Assembly: GCA_030247915.1 (NCBI GenBank)
Contig: JAPDRQ010000011.1
Coordinates: 124,001 to 188,000 of the forward strand
Reading direction: 5' to 3'
DNA from: Neophaeococcomyces mojaviensis
Lineage: Eukaryota; Ascomycota; Eurotiomycetes; Chaetothyriales
Length of the DNA: 64,000 bases
This document shows, in pieces, positions 1 through 11,554 of the stretch. Each line of letters opens with the position of its first letter. Position 1 is the stretch's first letter. The translations under genes and the position numbers were made by a program. The notes under the pieces were generated by a model. The model searched no databases. It was not told the origin of the DNA and saw only the letters and a program-made list of their open reading frames with translations.

Positions 1-1523
1 GCCATGACCGGAGTGCGTTCCGAATCGAAGCTTTCTGGAACGAAGCTTGTCAAGATTTCAACGTGTCTTGCTGAAAGGATGGCTTGTGCCTTGACCATTT
101 CAATTTCAATTGTCTTGGTCTGCGACTTGGCGGCATTGTTCTGCAGCTGGTGGTTCAATTCCATCATTGCTCTCGATTTGGCGTTCATTTCATGTGCCTG
201 TAGCTCCGAGATCTCCCTAGTCCGTCGTGCTTCATCAATATCACTTTGCAAGCCCTGCACGACAGATCGAAATTTGGTGAGGGTGTATTCAAGATTCTCG
301 ATTGTTCGCTCCTGCTCCGTAGTCTTTCGATCTTTTTCGTGAAGCATTGCTTCCTGCTCGTCAAGCCGTGATAGCAATCCTCTTTCGTTGTCGGCATAGA
401 ACTTCTCAATGTCTTCATTGGTCTGTACAAGCTCTTCCAACTCGCTCAAGTAGGTTCTTAGACCTTCGATCTGGCTGATATGGCGGTCTCGTTCCTGCAT
501 CATGTTGGCCACGATCTCCTCCTGACTTTCTGCAGCCTCCAACTGCTCTTTAAGGTGTATGTTCGTCTCTTCCATGCGATGAAGCATTTCGGCCGTCTCT
601 AGATATTTGCTTGCAGCTTCCTCGGTCTCATTCAAGTTCTCTTGTAGGTAACCAATCTCATGTCGTAGCTCCGTCTCTACCTCTTGCTTGTGATCTCTGA
701 GGAGCAGTAATGCTTCTCTTAACCGATCTCGCTCGCGTTCCAGGTGTAGCCAGCCGGCATTGGCTTTTTCCTCCTCGGTCATATTCTGAGAAAGCTCGCT
801 GTTTTCTTCCCTGATGATTTCAATCTCCAAAGACAACTCTTCATGTTTGGCTCTCAGCATGTCTAACTCCAACTGCAAGCCTTCTGCCTTCTCTTCCGCC
901 ATTTCTCTATCCAGTGTAGCCAGCTCGAGCTGAGATTCAATCTGTGCGGGCCGTTCATGCTCCTCTTGTAGACGTAGATTCAAATCCTCAACTTCGTGCT
1001 TCAACTCGTCACGCTCCTTCTTGACGGCCAACAGTTCTTGACGGTAGCCATCAACGAAACTTGAGCGTTGTGAGGTGCCCTGTTGAAGCTCCTCAATCTT
1101 ACGCTGTAGCTCAACAACTTTTTTGCTGTTCTCGCGGTCTTCCAGCCGTTTCTTCTCTAGTACACGGATCTTGCCCTTGAGGTCTTCAATTTGGGCAGAC
1201 TCGGATGCCGGGGGAGGGCGCCGCGGAGTGGGATTCAATTCAACAATCGACTGCCGCTTCGTGCTAGGAGCGGCAGGTTTCGTAGGTGAGGGTGCGGACA
1301 CTGGCGCGACAGGCTTGACAGCCTCTTTCTTCACGAATATGCCGTGCTTGGCAGGACACTGAAAGTATACTTGGCCTTTGATGGATCCATCATTCTTGCC
1401 AGAAGCGTCTGACAACTCCAGACCGCACCAGACACCTGGCGCTGCATTGATTGGGCCGACATACCGAAGGACGCCAGTGATGCCCGTAGTTGTCTTGACA
1501 GTCGAGCCGACCTGCAACGACAT
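1..1523 (-). CDS. NIP100: Dynactin large subunit p150 (CAP-Gly, coiled coil), 5' part; runs off the window
   Basis: Large dynactin subunit, which links dynein to microtubules and cargo in the cytoplasm. The frame opens at ATG 1523 and stays open without introns to the window edge, giving about 507 residues. Residues about 1-65 form a CAP-Gly domain with the GKNDG tubulin-tail-binding motif at 42-46 and the WCGLEL strand before it. A basic Pro/Ser/Ala-rich linker follows. From about residue 125 to the edge the sequence is an almost unbroken Glu/Lys/Leu-rich coiled coil. The last visible residues, with LTSFVPESFDSE, match the start of the conserved dynactin p150 domain, which separates it from CLIP-170-type CAP-Gly proteins. 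The 3' half lies outside the window. It is divergent from the hydrolase gene that starts at 1948. Confidence 0.88.
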   Translation of the reverse strand, partial: MSLQVGSTVKTTTGITGVLRYVGPINAAPGVWCGLELSDASGKNDGSIKGQVYFQCPAKHGIFVKKEAVKPVAPVSAPSPTKPAAPSTKRQSIVELNPTPRRPPPASESAQIEDLKGKIRVLEKKRLEDRENSKKVVELQRKIEELQQGTSQRSSFVDGYRQELLAVKKERDELKHEVEDLNLRLQEEHERPAQIESQLELATLDREMAEEKAEGLQLELDMLRAKHEELSLEIEIIREENSELSQNMTEEEKANAGWLHLERERDRLREALLLLRDHKQEVETELRHEIGYLQENLNETEEAASKYLETAEMLHRMEETNIHLKEQLEAAESQEEIVANMMQERDRHISQIEGLRTYLSELEELVQTNEDIEKFYADNERGLLSRLDEQEAMLHEKDRKTTEQERTIENLEYTLTKFRSVVQGLQSDIDEARRTREISELQAHEMNAKSRAMMELNHQLQNNAAKSQTKTIEIEMVKAQAILSARHVEILTSFVPESFDSERTPVM

Positions 1524-1947
1524 GGTGATCGCTGGCGTGCTCGGAACAAGAGAATCAGAATCATTAGGCAAAGTCTAAAATGCGACCTCTCTACGCGTGA
1601 ACGCGATATCACGTGAGGATAGTGATCATTGCTGCGTAGCGAAAGGAAGCGTACAATAGCCGGCTTTGGCAAATTTGGATACCTAGCCCTTGTGCCTCGT
1701 ATTATGACATTCAACGCGACTCGAGTACTCCCAGATTTCGGTATTCCGTGCTAGCACAAACCCGTAGCTTATTGGAGAAATGAGTTGGAGCACCCGTGGT
1801 ATCGTCTGCACTCTTCTTGCTTTCCAGCGCTGTCAAGGCACAACTTTAGACGCGAAAGTCGTAGAGTAAGAAGGATTCAACTGATTTCAGTTCTAACAGT
1901 CGATCACGCTTCTTGACATTCACAATCATAAGAAATCATCTTTAACA
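1524..1947. other. Divergent intergenic region, dynactin / MBL hydrolase
   Basis: These 424 bp separate two divergent start codons and should hold both promoters. I see no convincing TATA element, repeat or small gene here. Confidence 0.5.
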
Positions 1948-3077
1948 ATGTCCCAGAATCCGAGCTCCTTAGTCCCCAGCAGCAATCAACTTGGTAAGCT
2001 CCGGACTTCGGACGATCTTTTGATATGCACGGCTTGTGGGACACAGTATGATTTTACCGAAGGCCTCTCAAATTGTCGGATCTGCGATGTATGAGCATCA
2101 CCGCACGGTCACTGCCACTGGGACATGCTTACACAGATTGCTTGAAACAGGATCCTCGACAATTCGTACCAGCGTCCGGTCAACAATTCACCACGCTCAA
2201 GAAGCTACGTAGTGACGGATATAAGCTCGTATTCAAGCAAGATGAGGATGACGACAAGGTTTGGTCTATTACAATAGAGCCAAAGGCAGCGTTTCTCCTC
2301 CTAGCCTCGATATATGCTAATCTGGTCACAGGTGGGCATCGGGCAGCGAGCTCTCCTTATTCAAACACCACAAGGCAACATCTTATGGGATCTTGTGTGC
2401 TTTCTTGACCAGGAAGCGGTTAAGAAGGTCAGTTCACTTCCAACGCGTCCGTGAGGGTTCTTTTGCATTTGGCAGTAACCGCTAACGAGAGACAACAGAT
2501 CAATTCCCTTGGCGGTCTACGACTGATAATCATTTCTCACCCCCATTTTTACACTACATGGTCAGACTGGTCTGAAACGTTCCATGTTCCAGTGTTCCTG
2601 GCTAAAGCAGATGCCGAATGGGTCAATAGATCTGTCGCCCACTCTCAAATTGGCTGGGTAGAAGATCGTCACACAACTCTTTTGCCCGGCGTCACTGCCA
2701 TTGTTGCAGGCGGACACTTTCCCGGATCAATGATGCTGCACACAGCTACACCGAATACTAAAGTTCCGACGTTGTTCCACGCTGACACGATCATGACCGT
2801 GATGGATGCTCACACACCTGATCCTGGCAGACCGGGCCATATCAGCTATACCTTTATGTGGAGTGTGCCGAATATGATACCGCTTGGTCCGGAGCAAGTC
2901 CTTCAGATCTGGAGAGCAATGAAGGGATTTGGGGTTGAGGCAACGTACGGATTTACGACTGTCAGGTACAAGAAGGGTGACAGGAAAACAATTCCGGAGC
3001 GGGTGTTGGAGAGTGCCCAGATGTTTGTAAAGAGTATTGGGTATGAAGAGCACGCTATCTTCTCTGAGGGCAATTGA
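1948..3077 (+). CDS. MBL-fold metallo-hydrolase-like protein, 4 exons
   Basis: Predicted 316-residue protein from exons 1948-2088, 2151-2285, 2332-2427 and 2499-3077; all phases join in frame. An N-terminal CxxC...CxxC knuckle (CTAC at 27-30, CRIC at 43-46) precedes a metallo-beta-lactamase-like domain. Visible family signals are GQRALLIQTPQGNILWD, the metal-site-like ISHPHFYTTW (a variant of HxHxDH) and a later GGHFPGS. I know this arrangement from uncharacterised fungal MBL-superfamily proteins; the substrate is unknown. Intron 2 (2286-2331) would begin with GC instead of GT. It has a CTAAT branch-like site and ends CACAG, and only this splice restores the conserved VGIGQRALL stretch. Exon borders come from reading frames and motifs, not from transcripts. 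Confidence 0.72.
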
Positions 3078-3479
3078 TTACTCGATCGCAAACATTGCAT
3101 CTTTCCACTTCTTACATCGATAACCCTACTCGTGAAATGACCGTGATCATGACCATTAGCAATTGCGCTGCTGTAAAAACAGTTGCCCTACGGCGACGCG
3201 GTAGACATTGCAACGTAATCTGCTGTTTCAGCACTGACGTCGACTTGTCGCCGAAGCAAAGCCACAGTGCGTGGTCACAGATATTCAGTTACCTGTCACA
3301 CTTTGCTCACCACTACTGCGACGAGTATCACGCCGACCTGCAAGACGTGCTCATACCACCCCGCACCCTCTAATCTTCTATCAAATAAGCCCCAAACCGC
3401 GCAAATGGTCTTACTGTAGACCATCCTCAGCTGAACTCGATGCGGGACCGATGTTGACATCCCGCCACTCTCACCCGAC
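3078..3479. other. Intergenic region, promoter side of the DUF2415 gene
   Basis: About 400 bp between two genes on the same strand. Short open frames here have no recognisable features. It should hold the terminator of the MBL gene and the promoter of the next gene. Confidence 0.4.
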
Positions 3480-6395
3480 ATGACGGTCGACCCCCTGTTT
3501 CTGGATAGTACGACTTCGATAGCCTGCGCAAAATGCTTCTACCCGACGGAGATCGAGGTGTCGCACCACCAGTTACGAAACTTCATTAGCACCGTATACG
3601 AGAACAAGATCTTTTACGTCAACAAATATGACATCTACATCCTCGATCTGCAGAGCAAGCAGCGGTCCATACTCGTCACTGTTCCCTTTGAGGCCCGCTG
3701 CCTTGCTGCTGCTCATGGCTGGGTCTGTGTCGGAGGGGAGACCAAGGGCGACTCGGCCTTCATCCATATCGGCGAGAACGAGCATGGTCAGCCCGGGAAC
3801 TTCTGCCATGAACTACTGGTCGTAGAACTGGGCAAAGAGATTGTGAACTCGATGAACATACAGCTCTTGAAGCATGAAGAAGAGGGAAAGCGGGAGGTGG
3901 TGGTGCTCATCAGCAACAACGATCGGACCGTCACCATATACTCTCTAACGCAAAGGACTGTATTGACGACGATTGAGCACCCTCAACCCATGAACTACGC
4001 TTCCCTCTCACTGGACGCGACCATCCTCGCCGCCGTCGGCGACGAGAACAAGGTCTACTTTCTGAAGCGCAGTCTCGTGGAGGGGTCCGGCGCGTCGGAG
4101 CATCTTGCTGAATATCCTGAGTACGACTGGCGGCCTATGTGCGCGCCGGACATTCCTAGAGGCATTGCCCAGCCGGACGACTTCAGCTTTGCCGTTACCT
4201 TTTCTCCGAATGGCCAGCTTTGTGCTGTCTCCTCCCAAGGTGGCGCTATCACCGTTTTTGATATGGATCTGATTGAGAGAGAGGTTGAACCCGCCGAAGA
4301 TGCTATAATATGCAGCTTTAGGTCGTCAAGGGCCTCTTTGTTGGGTTGCGTCCGGTCAATGGCTTTCTCGCCTGCGCCCTGGGATATCCTGGCATGGGCA
4401 GAAGATCACGGCAGGATAGGCCTGGCTGACGTACGGCAAGGCTTTCGGAGACGACAACACATTGAGCTGAACAAGGATGACATGGAGAAACTGGATATCA
4501 AGGACGCCACACCTGCCGAATTCAGGGATCTGGATGTGAAAGAACGCTTGCGACGACAACATCAGCAAAGGATGCAGGCTCTGAGAGGACATCCACCGGT
4601 TGGTGCACGATCACTTACAGAAGATCGCTGGCAGCGGATGAGCGTAGACCATGCCGTGCCTGATCAAGCCAGCAGCCTCTCAGCAAGAGAACGGTCAATA
4701 CTTCAAGCCCTAGAAACAACAATCGACGGAATAGACACGCCGAGAGGACCGTTCAGCATCAATTACACTGCCGAGCATCCAACATTACAAAACTCAGCCT
4801 CTAGTGCAAGGCGAGAATGGGAAATACAACTGCTCAATCCTGCCAATAGACTGCTTGCTTCACACCAGCCTCGAAGGAGGTCTTCTGTTGTTCTATCAGA
4901 CAATCAATCTTCGCACTTACTGACGGTTGACGATAATCCAAGAATGACTATGACTGCATCCCCTGGACCCATGTCTGATGACGGATCCGTACCGATAATG
5001 TCCACGAATGATCTAACTCCGCCGGCTGGGTCTAGCTCCAGTCAACCTCTGCCTTTCAATATTCCAGCTTCTGACCCTTGGCATGTGATTGAAGTATCAC
5101 TCGTTGGTAACCGTGCTAGCGCGAATACGGGATCAAGGCAGCCAGCTGGTCTAACCCAGATAGAGTCGGCTATATATGCAGAGAGACAGCTAGCAAATCG
5201 ACTGGAGAGGCAACTTGCTGATGAACGAAGATTGTCGACTCTTCTCCGCTCAGAGCTCGAAGCACGAGAAAGACTCCTCGAAGCGCGTCAACAAGAATTT
5301 CAGTCGGAACAAGCCATCAACAGTGGCCGAATGTCGCCATCACTGGAGCGCTTGCTTCAACGCCAGTTGCACAGTGAACACGATCATGGTCAACAAAGGT
5401 CGGAAGAACTTGAGAATGAAATCCGAAATATGTCCAGACGTGTCAGTCAACTAATGGGTGAACGCGACTCGCTTCTTCAACGCTACAGATTCCATCTTGA
5501 ACAAGCACAGTCGCCATCGGCTTCGGTCATTGGAAGCGGCTCAAATACCGGTAATAGTACCTCAGCTCGAACATCGGCGCTTCCCACTACACTCACTCGT
5601 ATTGACTTCACCGAACTCGAACGTAGAATGCAATCAATGGATGAAGAACGCCGTATCAGACGCCAACGCCTCCAAGACCTGGAGTACCAAGTTCGACGAG
5701 CCGAGTCTCGAGTCAATCTAGCCTCCCTGCAGAGCAATGTTGAACGACCATCCAGCTCCTCCTCCTCCTCACAACTACGGAACCGGCCAACAGTCCAAGC
5801 GAACGACCGTGACGACCCACCTACATCGTTTCGCACCCTCCCAACTCCACCTTCCTCATCAACAACAGCTAATCCTACCGCGCCATCCTCCTCCGATATC
5901 GCCTTTGAATCTCTCCTTGCCCGTGTGTCCAATCGCGCACACCGTCTCACCCCTCGTGTCCGCGAGGCCACGGTTGTCCCCTCTACACCATCTGCATCCG
6001 AGCGCACCACGATCCCACGGTTTAGCGAGCTAGCCAATCGTGTTACTGACAACGATTTACGGATAGCGAGGCTCATGATGGCCAGGGCGAATGCGGATAT
6101 GAATGGAAATTGGACGCCCGCGGCGGCGAGGATGTTCTTGACTGGACGGATTGGAAGGCCCAGTGGAGAAGGTGCGGCGGGATTTGAGGAGTTAGTTAGG
6201 GAGAGTGGTGTTGGGACGGCTGGGGTTGGATGGAGCCCTGATGGGACGAGATTGTGAGTATAAGTCCTGTTTTTGGGAGCTTGTGATTGGTACTAACAAT
6301 GTCTTTGCAGATTTGTTGGTTCCGAGCAGGGCATATTCGAATACCATCTCAATATACAGGATCGAATGCAGAACCCGATTGTTGAGATGCGGTAA
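3480..6395 (+). CDS. WD-repeat-like DUF2415 protein with coiled coil, 2 exons
   Basis: Exons 3480-6253 and 6311-6395 (donor GTGAGT, acceptor TTTGCAG) encode 952 residues. The N-terminal third is a beta-propeller-like region with WD-type strands such as FSPNGQLCAVSSQGGAITVFD. Around residues 295-325 is the signature SPAPWDILAWAEDHGRIGLADVR-like segment that defines fungal DUF2415. The middle is Ser/Pro/Thr-rich and disordered, with an Arg/Glu/Leu-rich coiled coil at about 555-680. The short second exon restores a final propeller strand (LFVGSEQGIFEYHLN), as expected when the C terminus closes the propeller. Function is not established; such proteins are likely scaffolds. The upstream neighbour is on the same strand, about 400 bp away. 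Confidence 0.8.
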
Positions 6396-8042
6396 CACAC
6401 GGCCAAGATGTCAGCACTTTCGACTTTTAGCAACATGCCAAGCCGCAGTTCGTTTTCTGAAACGCAGAGACCTTGAAGATTAAAACGAGGTTGCACATGA
6501 GTTATGAACGATATACGAACGATCTACCTTGGAGTTCTTTGTAGTTTATGAGCAGCAGTTATGGTTCGTCAAAATATTGTTGGAGAAGGGCGTAACGACT
6601 CGGAAGCACATTGGTACAACAAACAGCTGGTGTACTCTGTATTCTTGACCTTGAGATATGCTACAAGCTCTATAGTGCATATAGCATGTTTCATTTTGTT
6701 TACTTTCCCAGTCCTGGAGGTTGTCAACAAGGACGTATACCCGCTCAATATGCTTTCTTAGGGGATATGCTAGCTGATATTGAGCAATTCAGTAGATTGG
6801 AGACTTGTCATTGAACTCATTACGCGAAGCACCGTTGAGTTAATGACAATATCAGACCGTGATCGCGACCTACCGTCATTTCAGTAACGACGTAGACATA
6901 ATGCAGTAGTATAAACATAGCAGATATTAGATATCGTCAACGGTATATGTACTGTAGACGGTAGACGGCAGATGGGACAGGAAGTTAACCTGTGGGTCAA
7001 TATCTCTCTGGCTGTGCATGCGAGTAGGGCCTTAGTCTGTTTCTGAACAACGTTGTCGAAGACAAAAACGCAGCCCTGTGCCTGTCTGTATTGCTTGAGT
7101 GGAGACATTTCCCGAACAAGGAGCTGCCAAACAGTATCAAATGAGTCTATACACAAGGGACGCAAAATCTCGCCAAGAATTTGTGTAAATTTTGAGCCGC
7201 TGGAACTACGTGTCTTGTCATCATGCAGCAGCCATGACAGAATAGAAGGCAACTCCGCCTCGTACACAGATCTGATGCGAGCCTGTAAGGGAACGGTTCT
7301 GGTTGTGTTCGCCCGGTCCTGCTGGATGCTGCTCTGGCTATCTACAGAAGGGCTCGCGTTTGGTGTTCATGCAAGCAAGCCGGTGCGTAGTATAGCTCGA
7401 CTCTACGAGGTTTTTAGAAGCGAGTTTGTAGATATCCTAGCTTGGCTGGGGATGTAGGTTGTGGACTGTATTTCACGGTTTCTTCAGCTAATTTGTGACC
7501 GCCGCGAGATTTTGTCAAATTTGGCGTTGGTGATGATAAAGATTCGTCTGTCGGTATGGCCGTCCTAGCTTGACTTTTGTGATTGGTTTTTAATTAGAAA
7601 GGAAGTTCGTGGTTTGCTGCTTGCCTATGCTTAACAGTGACTTGTTCCAGTTGAGGAAGAAGGTGTGCGGCAGATCTGACGGTCACGAAGGTGCTGGCTT
7701 AAGAATCCTTTGTGTTGGAGCCTAACAAAGTGGAAAATGCTTGTTTCTGAAGAAGTCATCGTAGTGCGCACTGCGTTGCAGTAACTATATGCTAGCCGCC
7801 GTGTGGATGCCTCAGCATAAGCGCAATATGCGTAGGGCATTTTCAGACGCGACTGGCTTTCATTTGCCTCATACCACCAGACTCCACGGGCTTGTCCAGT
7901 CCTTATCCGGGCTAGCCTCGAGCTACGCTCGACGGTGCCAAAGGCCCCTGCTAGTTCCGGATGGGACCTGGAACGCCAGTTCCGTCTGATCACGTTGTGC
8001 AAAAAATACGATTTCGTGCGTCCATGATTGAATAGGCGGTGA
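6396..8042. other. Gene-poor interval before the three-gene element
   Basis: About 1.6 kb without a supported gene. Open frames of up to about 135 codons occur on both strands but overlap each other and show no domain, signal peptide or splice pattern. The interval ends at the putative 4-bp target duplication GTGA (8039-8042). Confidence 0.45.
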
Positions 8043-8049
8043 AGTGCCT
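8039..8049. repeat. Left end of the element: GTGA duplication plus AGTGCCT terminus
   Basis: GTGA at 8039-8042 repeats at 19195-19198, and AGTGCCT at 8043-8049 is the reverse complement of 19188-19194. The two matches together make 11 bp, found by eye within about 400 bp on the left and 150 bp on the right, so chance is unlikely but not excluded. Confidence 0.55.
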
Positions 8050-8441
8050 GGGGGTCGTAACAAATCACCACTGGGGGCTACGCTCACAAAAAGTACACGA
8101 GGAGGTAGAGAATTTCATAGAGAATCAACTCATATTGATTTTGAATACTTCTGATTCGATTCTCGTAAACGCCAGCGTCCTCTCGTTTCACACCATAATC
8201 CCAAAAGTTGACCTTCCAAAGAGGTCTTGTACTCGCCATCCACCCCCGAAGCAGCGGGCACGAATCTCCATTCGAGGATGGTAGCGACTCTGGTAACCTC
8301 AGAGACCGAAAGATAATCAGCTATTTCGGTCCTGTAAGCTGCTGTACTATCAATCGTAAGGTCGTTCAAATCCTGTTTTTAAATCTTACCTAAAGTAGCG
8401 ACAACTACCTATATCCGCTGAATCGATTATTAGCGATATCT
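8050..8441. other. Left non-coding arm of the element, helicase promoter side
   Basis: About 390 bp between the terminus and the helicase start codon. It has no copy of the palindrome found elsewhere in the element and no recognisable gene. Confidence 0.4.
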
Positions 8442-11366
8442 ATGGCGAACAACAGCGATACAACAGCGTTAGTAGAGGTAGAGAATAGGTCAACATTAGA
8501 CTTAGCGAAGTCAAGAAGTGGTCGAGAATTCCTAGAGGTTCATCCGGTGAATCGTGGAAAGCGAACAAAGCTCCAACAACGTGAATATAATAACCTAGCT
8601 GCTGAGTTAAAGACGTTACTTAGTTTTCAACCTCGATTAGGGCAAGTTGAGTGTATATATCAACTGTTGCATTTGAACAACGATGTAATCTTCCAAGCAG
8701 CAACGGGGTATGGTAAGAGTGTGATTTTCCAGTACACTAGTTACCTATCAGGGAAAAAGAGCCGTCTTAATAGCGTTACGCTGATCATAACTCCGCTTAA
8801 CTCTTTATCAGAACAACAGGCGCGCAATGCGGATGGGTCGAATGATCATACCGGCAGAAACGCTATTGCAGTTACAGGACAGAACGACAACGACGATCTG
8901 TATAGAAAGATTGCACAAGGGGAATACACTCACGGTAAGTAGTAGATACTCAGCTGAATATCTCGGAGTAAGATATATACCTAAGTGAGAATATACATTT
9001 CCCTGAAATGTTCAGGCAAATGTTCACAACTCCAAAACAGCATTTCAAGCTCCCATCTCAAACATTTAAGCATTCACTAATGATCGTAAGTGTCCATTAG
9101 TCCAGAGCTGATCTGTTCAGTGCGGTTTCAGCAGCTCGTTCTCCAAAATGAGGACTTTCGGACTCGACAACTGTACCTTATGATCGATGAGTTGCACTGC
9201 GTAGACACTTGGGCGCAGTTTCGAAAGAAGTATAGTAAACTTCAGGCACTTCGTCTCTCGCTACCGAAGACAGCGAAGGTCTTTGGTACATCTGCAACGC
9301 TTGAGTCATCACTCTTGCAACGACTCATACGCGATGGTCCATTCGTTTATGGATACACCTTCGTAAGTACTACTACCGATCGTCCCGAGATATTTATCGA
9401 TATTCGACGGAGTAAAGCTACGCAGGCTAGTTTTGAGGACCTACATTTCATGATCCCCGATAATATCAAGGATACCCCTCCCTCCAATATTCCGAAGACT
9501 ATTGTGTATTTCGAAAATCGAAAACAGATCCGGTCGGCATGGATTATGCTTCGGCGCTGGCTTGCGCGTGCTGGTGCGACCTGGGATAAGGCGTGCGGTG
9601 TAATCCGACCATATTACGCAACTCTTCCATTGTATGATAAACAGGGTATCCTTCGGGACTTTAGTCGTACGGACTCTGAAACCCGTATTCTCTTAGCTAC
9701 CGATGCTGTCGGTATGGGTATGGATCTGCCTGCTGTACAAATCGTCGTTCAGTGGATTGCGAACTCGCTGTACAAGGACGATAAGCAAGTAGCCACTGTT
9801 GTACAGCGCATGGGGCGGGCAGCTCGTCGGGAAGGTGAACGAGGCACCTTCATCTGGATTGTACCCGCGTGGACTGATTTCTCGCAACCTCAAAGGCCTA
9901 AGAAGTCCAAGCCTGCGTCTAGTATGTCTCAAACAACTACCCGGCTGCCAAATGGTGATATTGTGACCGATGACGATCCTAAGACTAGGCGTGGTAAATT
10001 ACCTCCAGTCTTAAAACAGATCTTACAAGGCTGTCCTCGCCAGGCGATTTTTGAACACTTCCATGATAAGAAAGCGTCCACAATCTATGACCTTCCACAG
10101 TATAGCAACCCTGCCTGTTGCTCATACTGCCATCCAGATATAAAACCAGTAAGGTTAAGCCGCTTTACAGTTGCTGAACACGTTGAGAAGCATAATCGAG
10201 GAATGAGACTGCGTATTGAAGACATTAAGCGTAACCCTAAGGAGGTATTAACGCTACCTCCGAGCTACCGGTTGAAGGGCGATACTCGTGATTTTGGTCC
10301 TCTTGTTGAGAGACTACAACAATGGCGTACTGAGGTAGTCATGGAAGTTTTTCAAGCGGCTGACGAGTCGGACGAAGAACTAGGTAATAGGGTTGGTTAT
10401 CGAACGGATCGTCAACCAGATGCCTCAATCGACGACTATGATTCGAAGAACTTCCTCTCCGATCGGGTTATCCAACGTATCGCCGAATTAAACACTTGGC
10501 TTACCGGGCCCTTAGGCTTTGACGTTCTTCATCGGTTTGTAAGTGAGTGGGAGTATCGTGAGCTCTGGGGCCAAAGGCTTTTAGATGTAGTATCTACTAC
10601 CTTACAAGCCCTCCCTCGCGAAGGAGATGCTCGAATGGAGTTGTCGACTCGAGAACAATATATGGAAGGTGCTCGTCAATCTCAGCAAGCTCAGTATGCT
10701 AGCCAAGTCGATATTCGCGAGCAGAAGATTAGGGAGCGGTATATGGACGAAGACCTCCCTGTTTCCCAGTTACCCGGAGATTATCTTACCCGGAACGCGC
10801 CTGTGCCTATAAGGAAGAAAGCTTTGTCCAAGCAAGGGCCTCGAATACTGGATACCGCTATAGATGGGCTAGTAAGTTCTACCCAAGAACAGCTTGCTCG
10901 AGCTATACGCGGTTTTGATAGTATAGAGCGCTCTCTTGCGACACTATCTCCACATAATTCCATAACGTCTCTGCAGCTGGATACTCCAGTGAATTCCCCA
11001 GGTCTGGATCCTACCACGTATAGCCAGGAGCTATCAAGGTCAGAGGATTCGACGCCGACTCGGTGTCGTCGGCGCTCATTAATTCAACTGAATTCGAGCT
11101 TTACCCTGGTCGATAAGGACCAGCCTCGAGGTCGCGAACGATCTTTTTCATCTTCTCGAAATCTGGTGCGGGCAACGCATAGTACTGGTCTTGGTCGTTC
11201 ATTATCGAGGCCGAGGACACCGAATGTAGTAATCAGAGATGCTGAGGCACCGCACATATCCTTAGAATCCATGGAGGTGCCTAGGACATCAAGTGGCCGG
11301 CTATCAAAGCCGACAGAGAAGGCAGTTGGTCAACGGGCGTACATGAACAACTCTCATCGTCAGTAA
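8442..11366 (+). CDS. RecQ-type superfamily 2 DNA helicase, 2 exons
   Basis: Exons 8442-8934 and 9091-11366 give 922 residues. ATP-dependent 3'-5' DNA unwinding is expected from the family. Motif I is ATGYGKS with Lys92. Motif Ia is ITPLNSL. Motif II is DELH at 197-200, followed by a HCVDTW stretch in the place of RecQ HCVSQW. Motif V has ATDAVGMGMD and motif VI QRMGRAAR at 403-410. A Cys pair (CCSYC) follows the core. The Ser/Arg-rich tail has no recognised domain. The splice (GTAAGT donor, CTAAT branch, AAG acceptor) joins GEYTH to VSISPEL, matching the RecQ consensus. The non-coding gap carries one copy of the element's palindrome. Within the block it probably acts in transposition rather than in host repair; that is inference. 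Confidence 0.85.
8935..9090 (+). other. Intron of the helicase gene carrying a palindrome copy
   Basis: This 156-nt intron starts GTAAGT and ends in an AAG acceptor 12 nt after a CTAAT branch-like site. It is about three times longer than most introns in the window because it contains the 29-bp palindrome at 8995-9023. Confidence 0.65.
8995..9023. repeat. Element palindrome, copy 1 (in helicase intron)
   Basis: Inverted repeat of 13-bp arms around ATG. The left arm is ACATTTCCCTGAA and the right arm TTCAGGCAAATGT, one mismatch from perfect symmetry. Confidence 0.8.
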
Positions 11367-11444
11367 CAATCATCTGGTATTTTTTACTAGGCTGGTGGGA
11401 GCCAGCCACCAGCCACGCCAAGCCAATATTTTCAAATCGGCTTT

Positions 11445-11472
11445 ACATTTCCTTGAACGTTCAACCAAATGT
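11445..11472. repeat. Element palindrome, copy 2
   Basis: This 28-bp palindrome lies between the convergent 3' ends of the helicase and DUF6589 genes. Arms are ACATTTCCTTGAAC and GTTCAACCAAATGT, with two mismatches in 14. Confidence 0.8.
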
Positions 11473-11554
11473 TTTGACTATTGACCAGTCCAGTTTTCGT
11501 TGCTCCATGGCTCATTTGTACGTGTTGAACGTCGTACGGTATCAAACTTCAATC

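Noticed and set aside
5483..6076. 197-codon minus-strand frame
   Set aside because: It is the antisense shadow of the Ser/Arg-rich C-terminal part of the DUF2415 protein.
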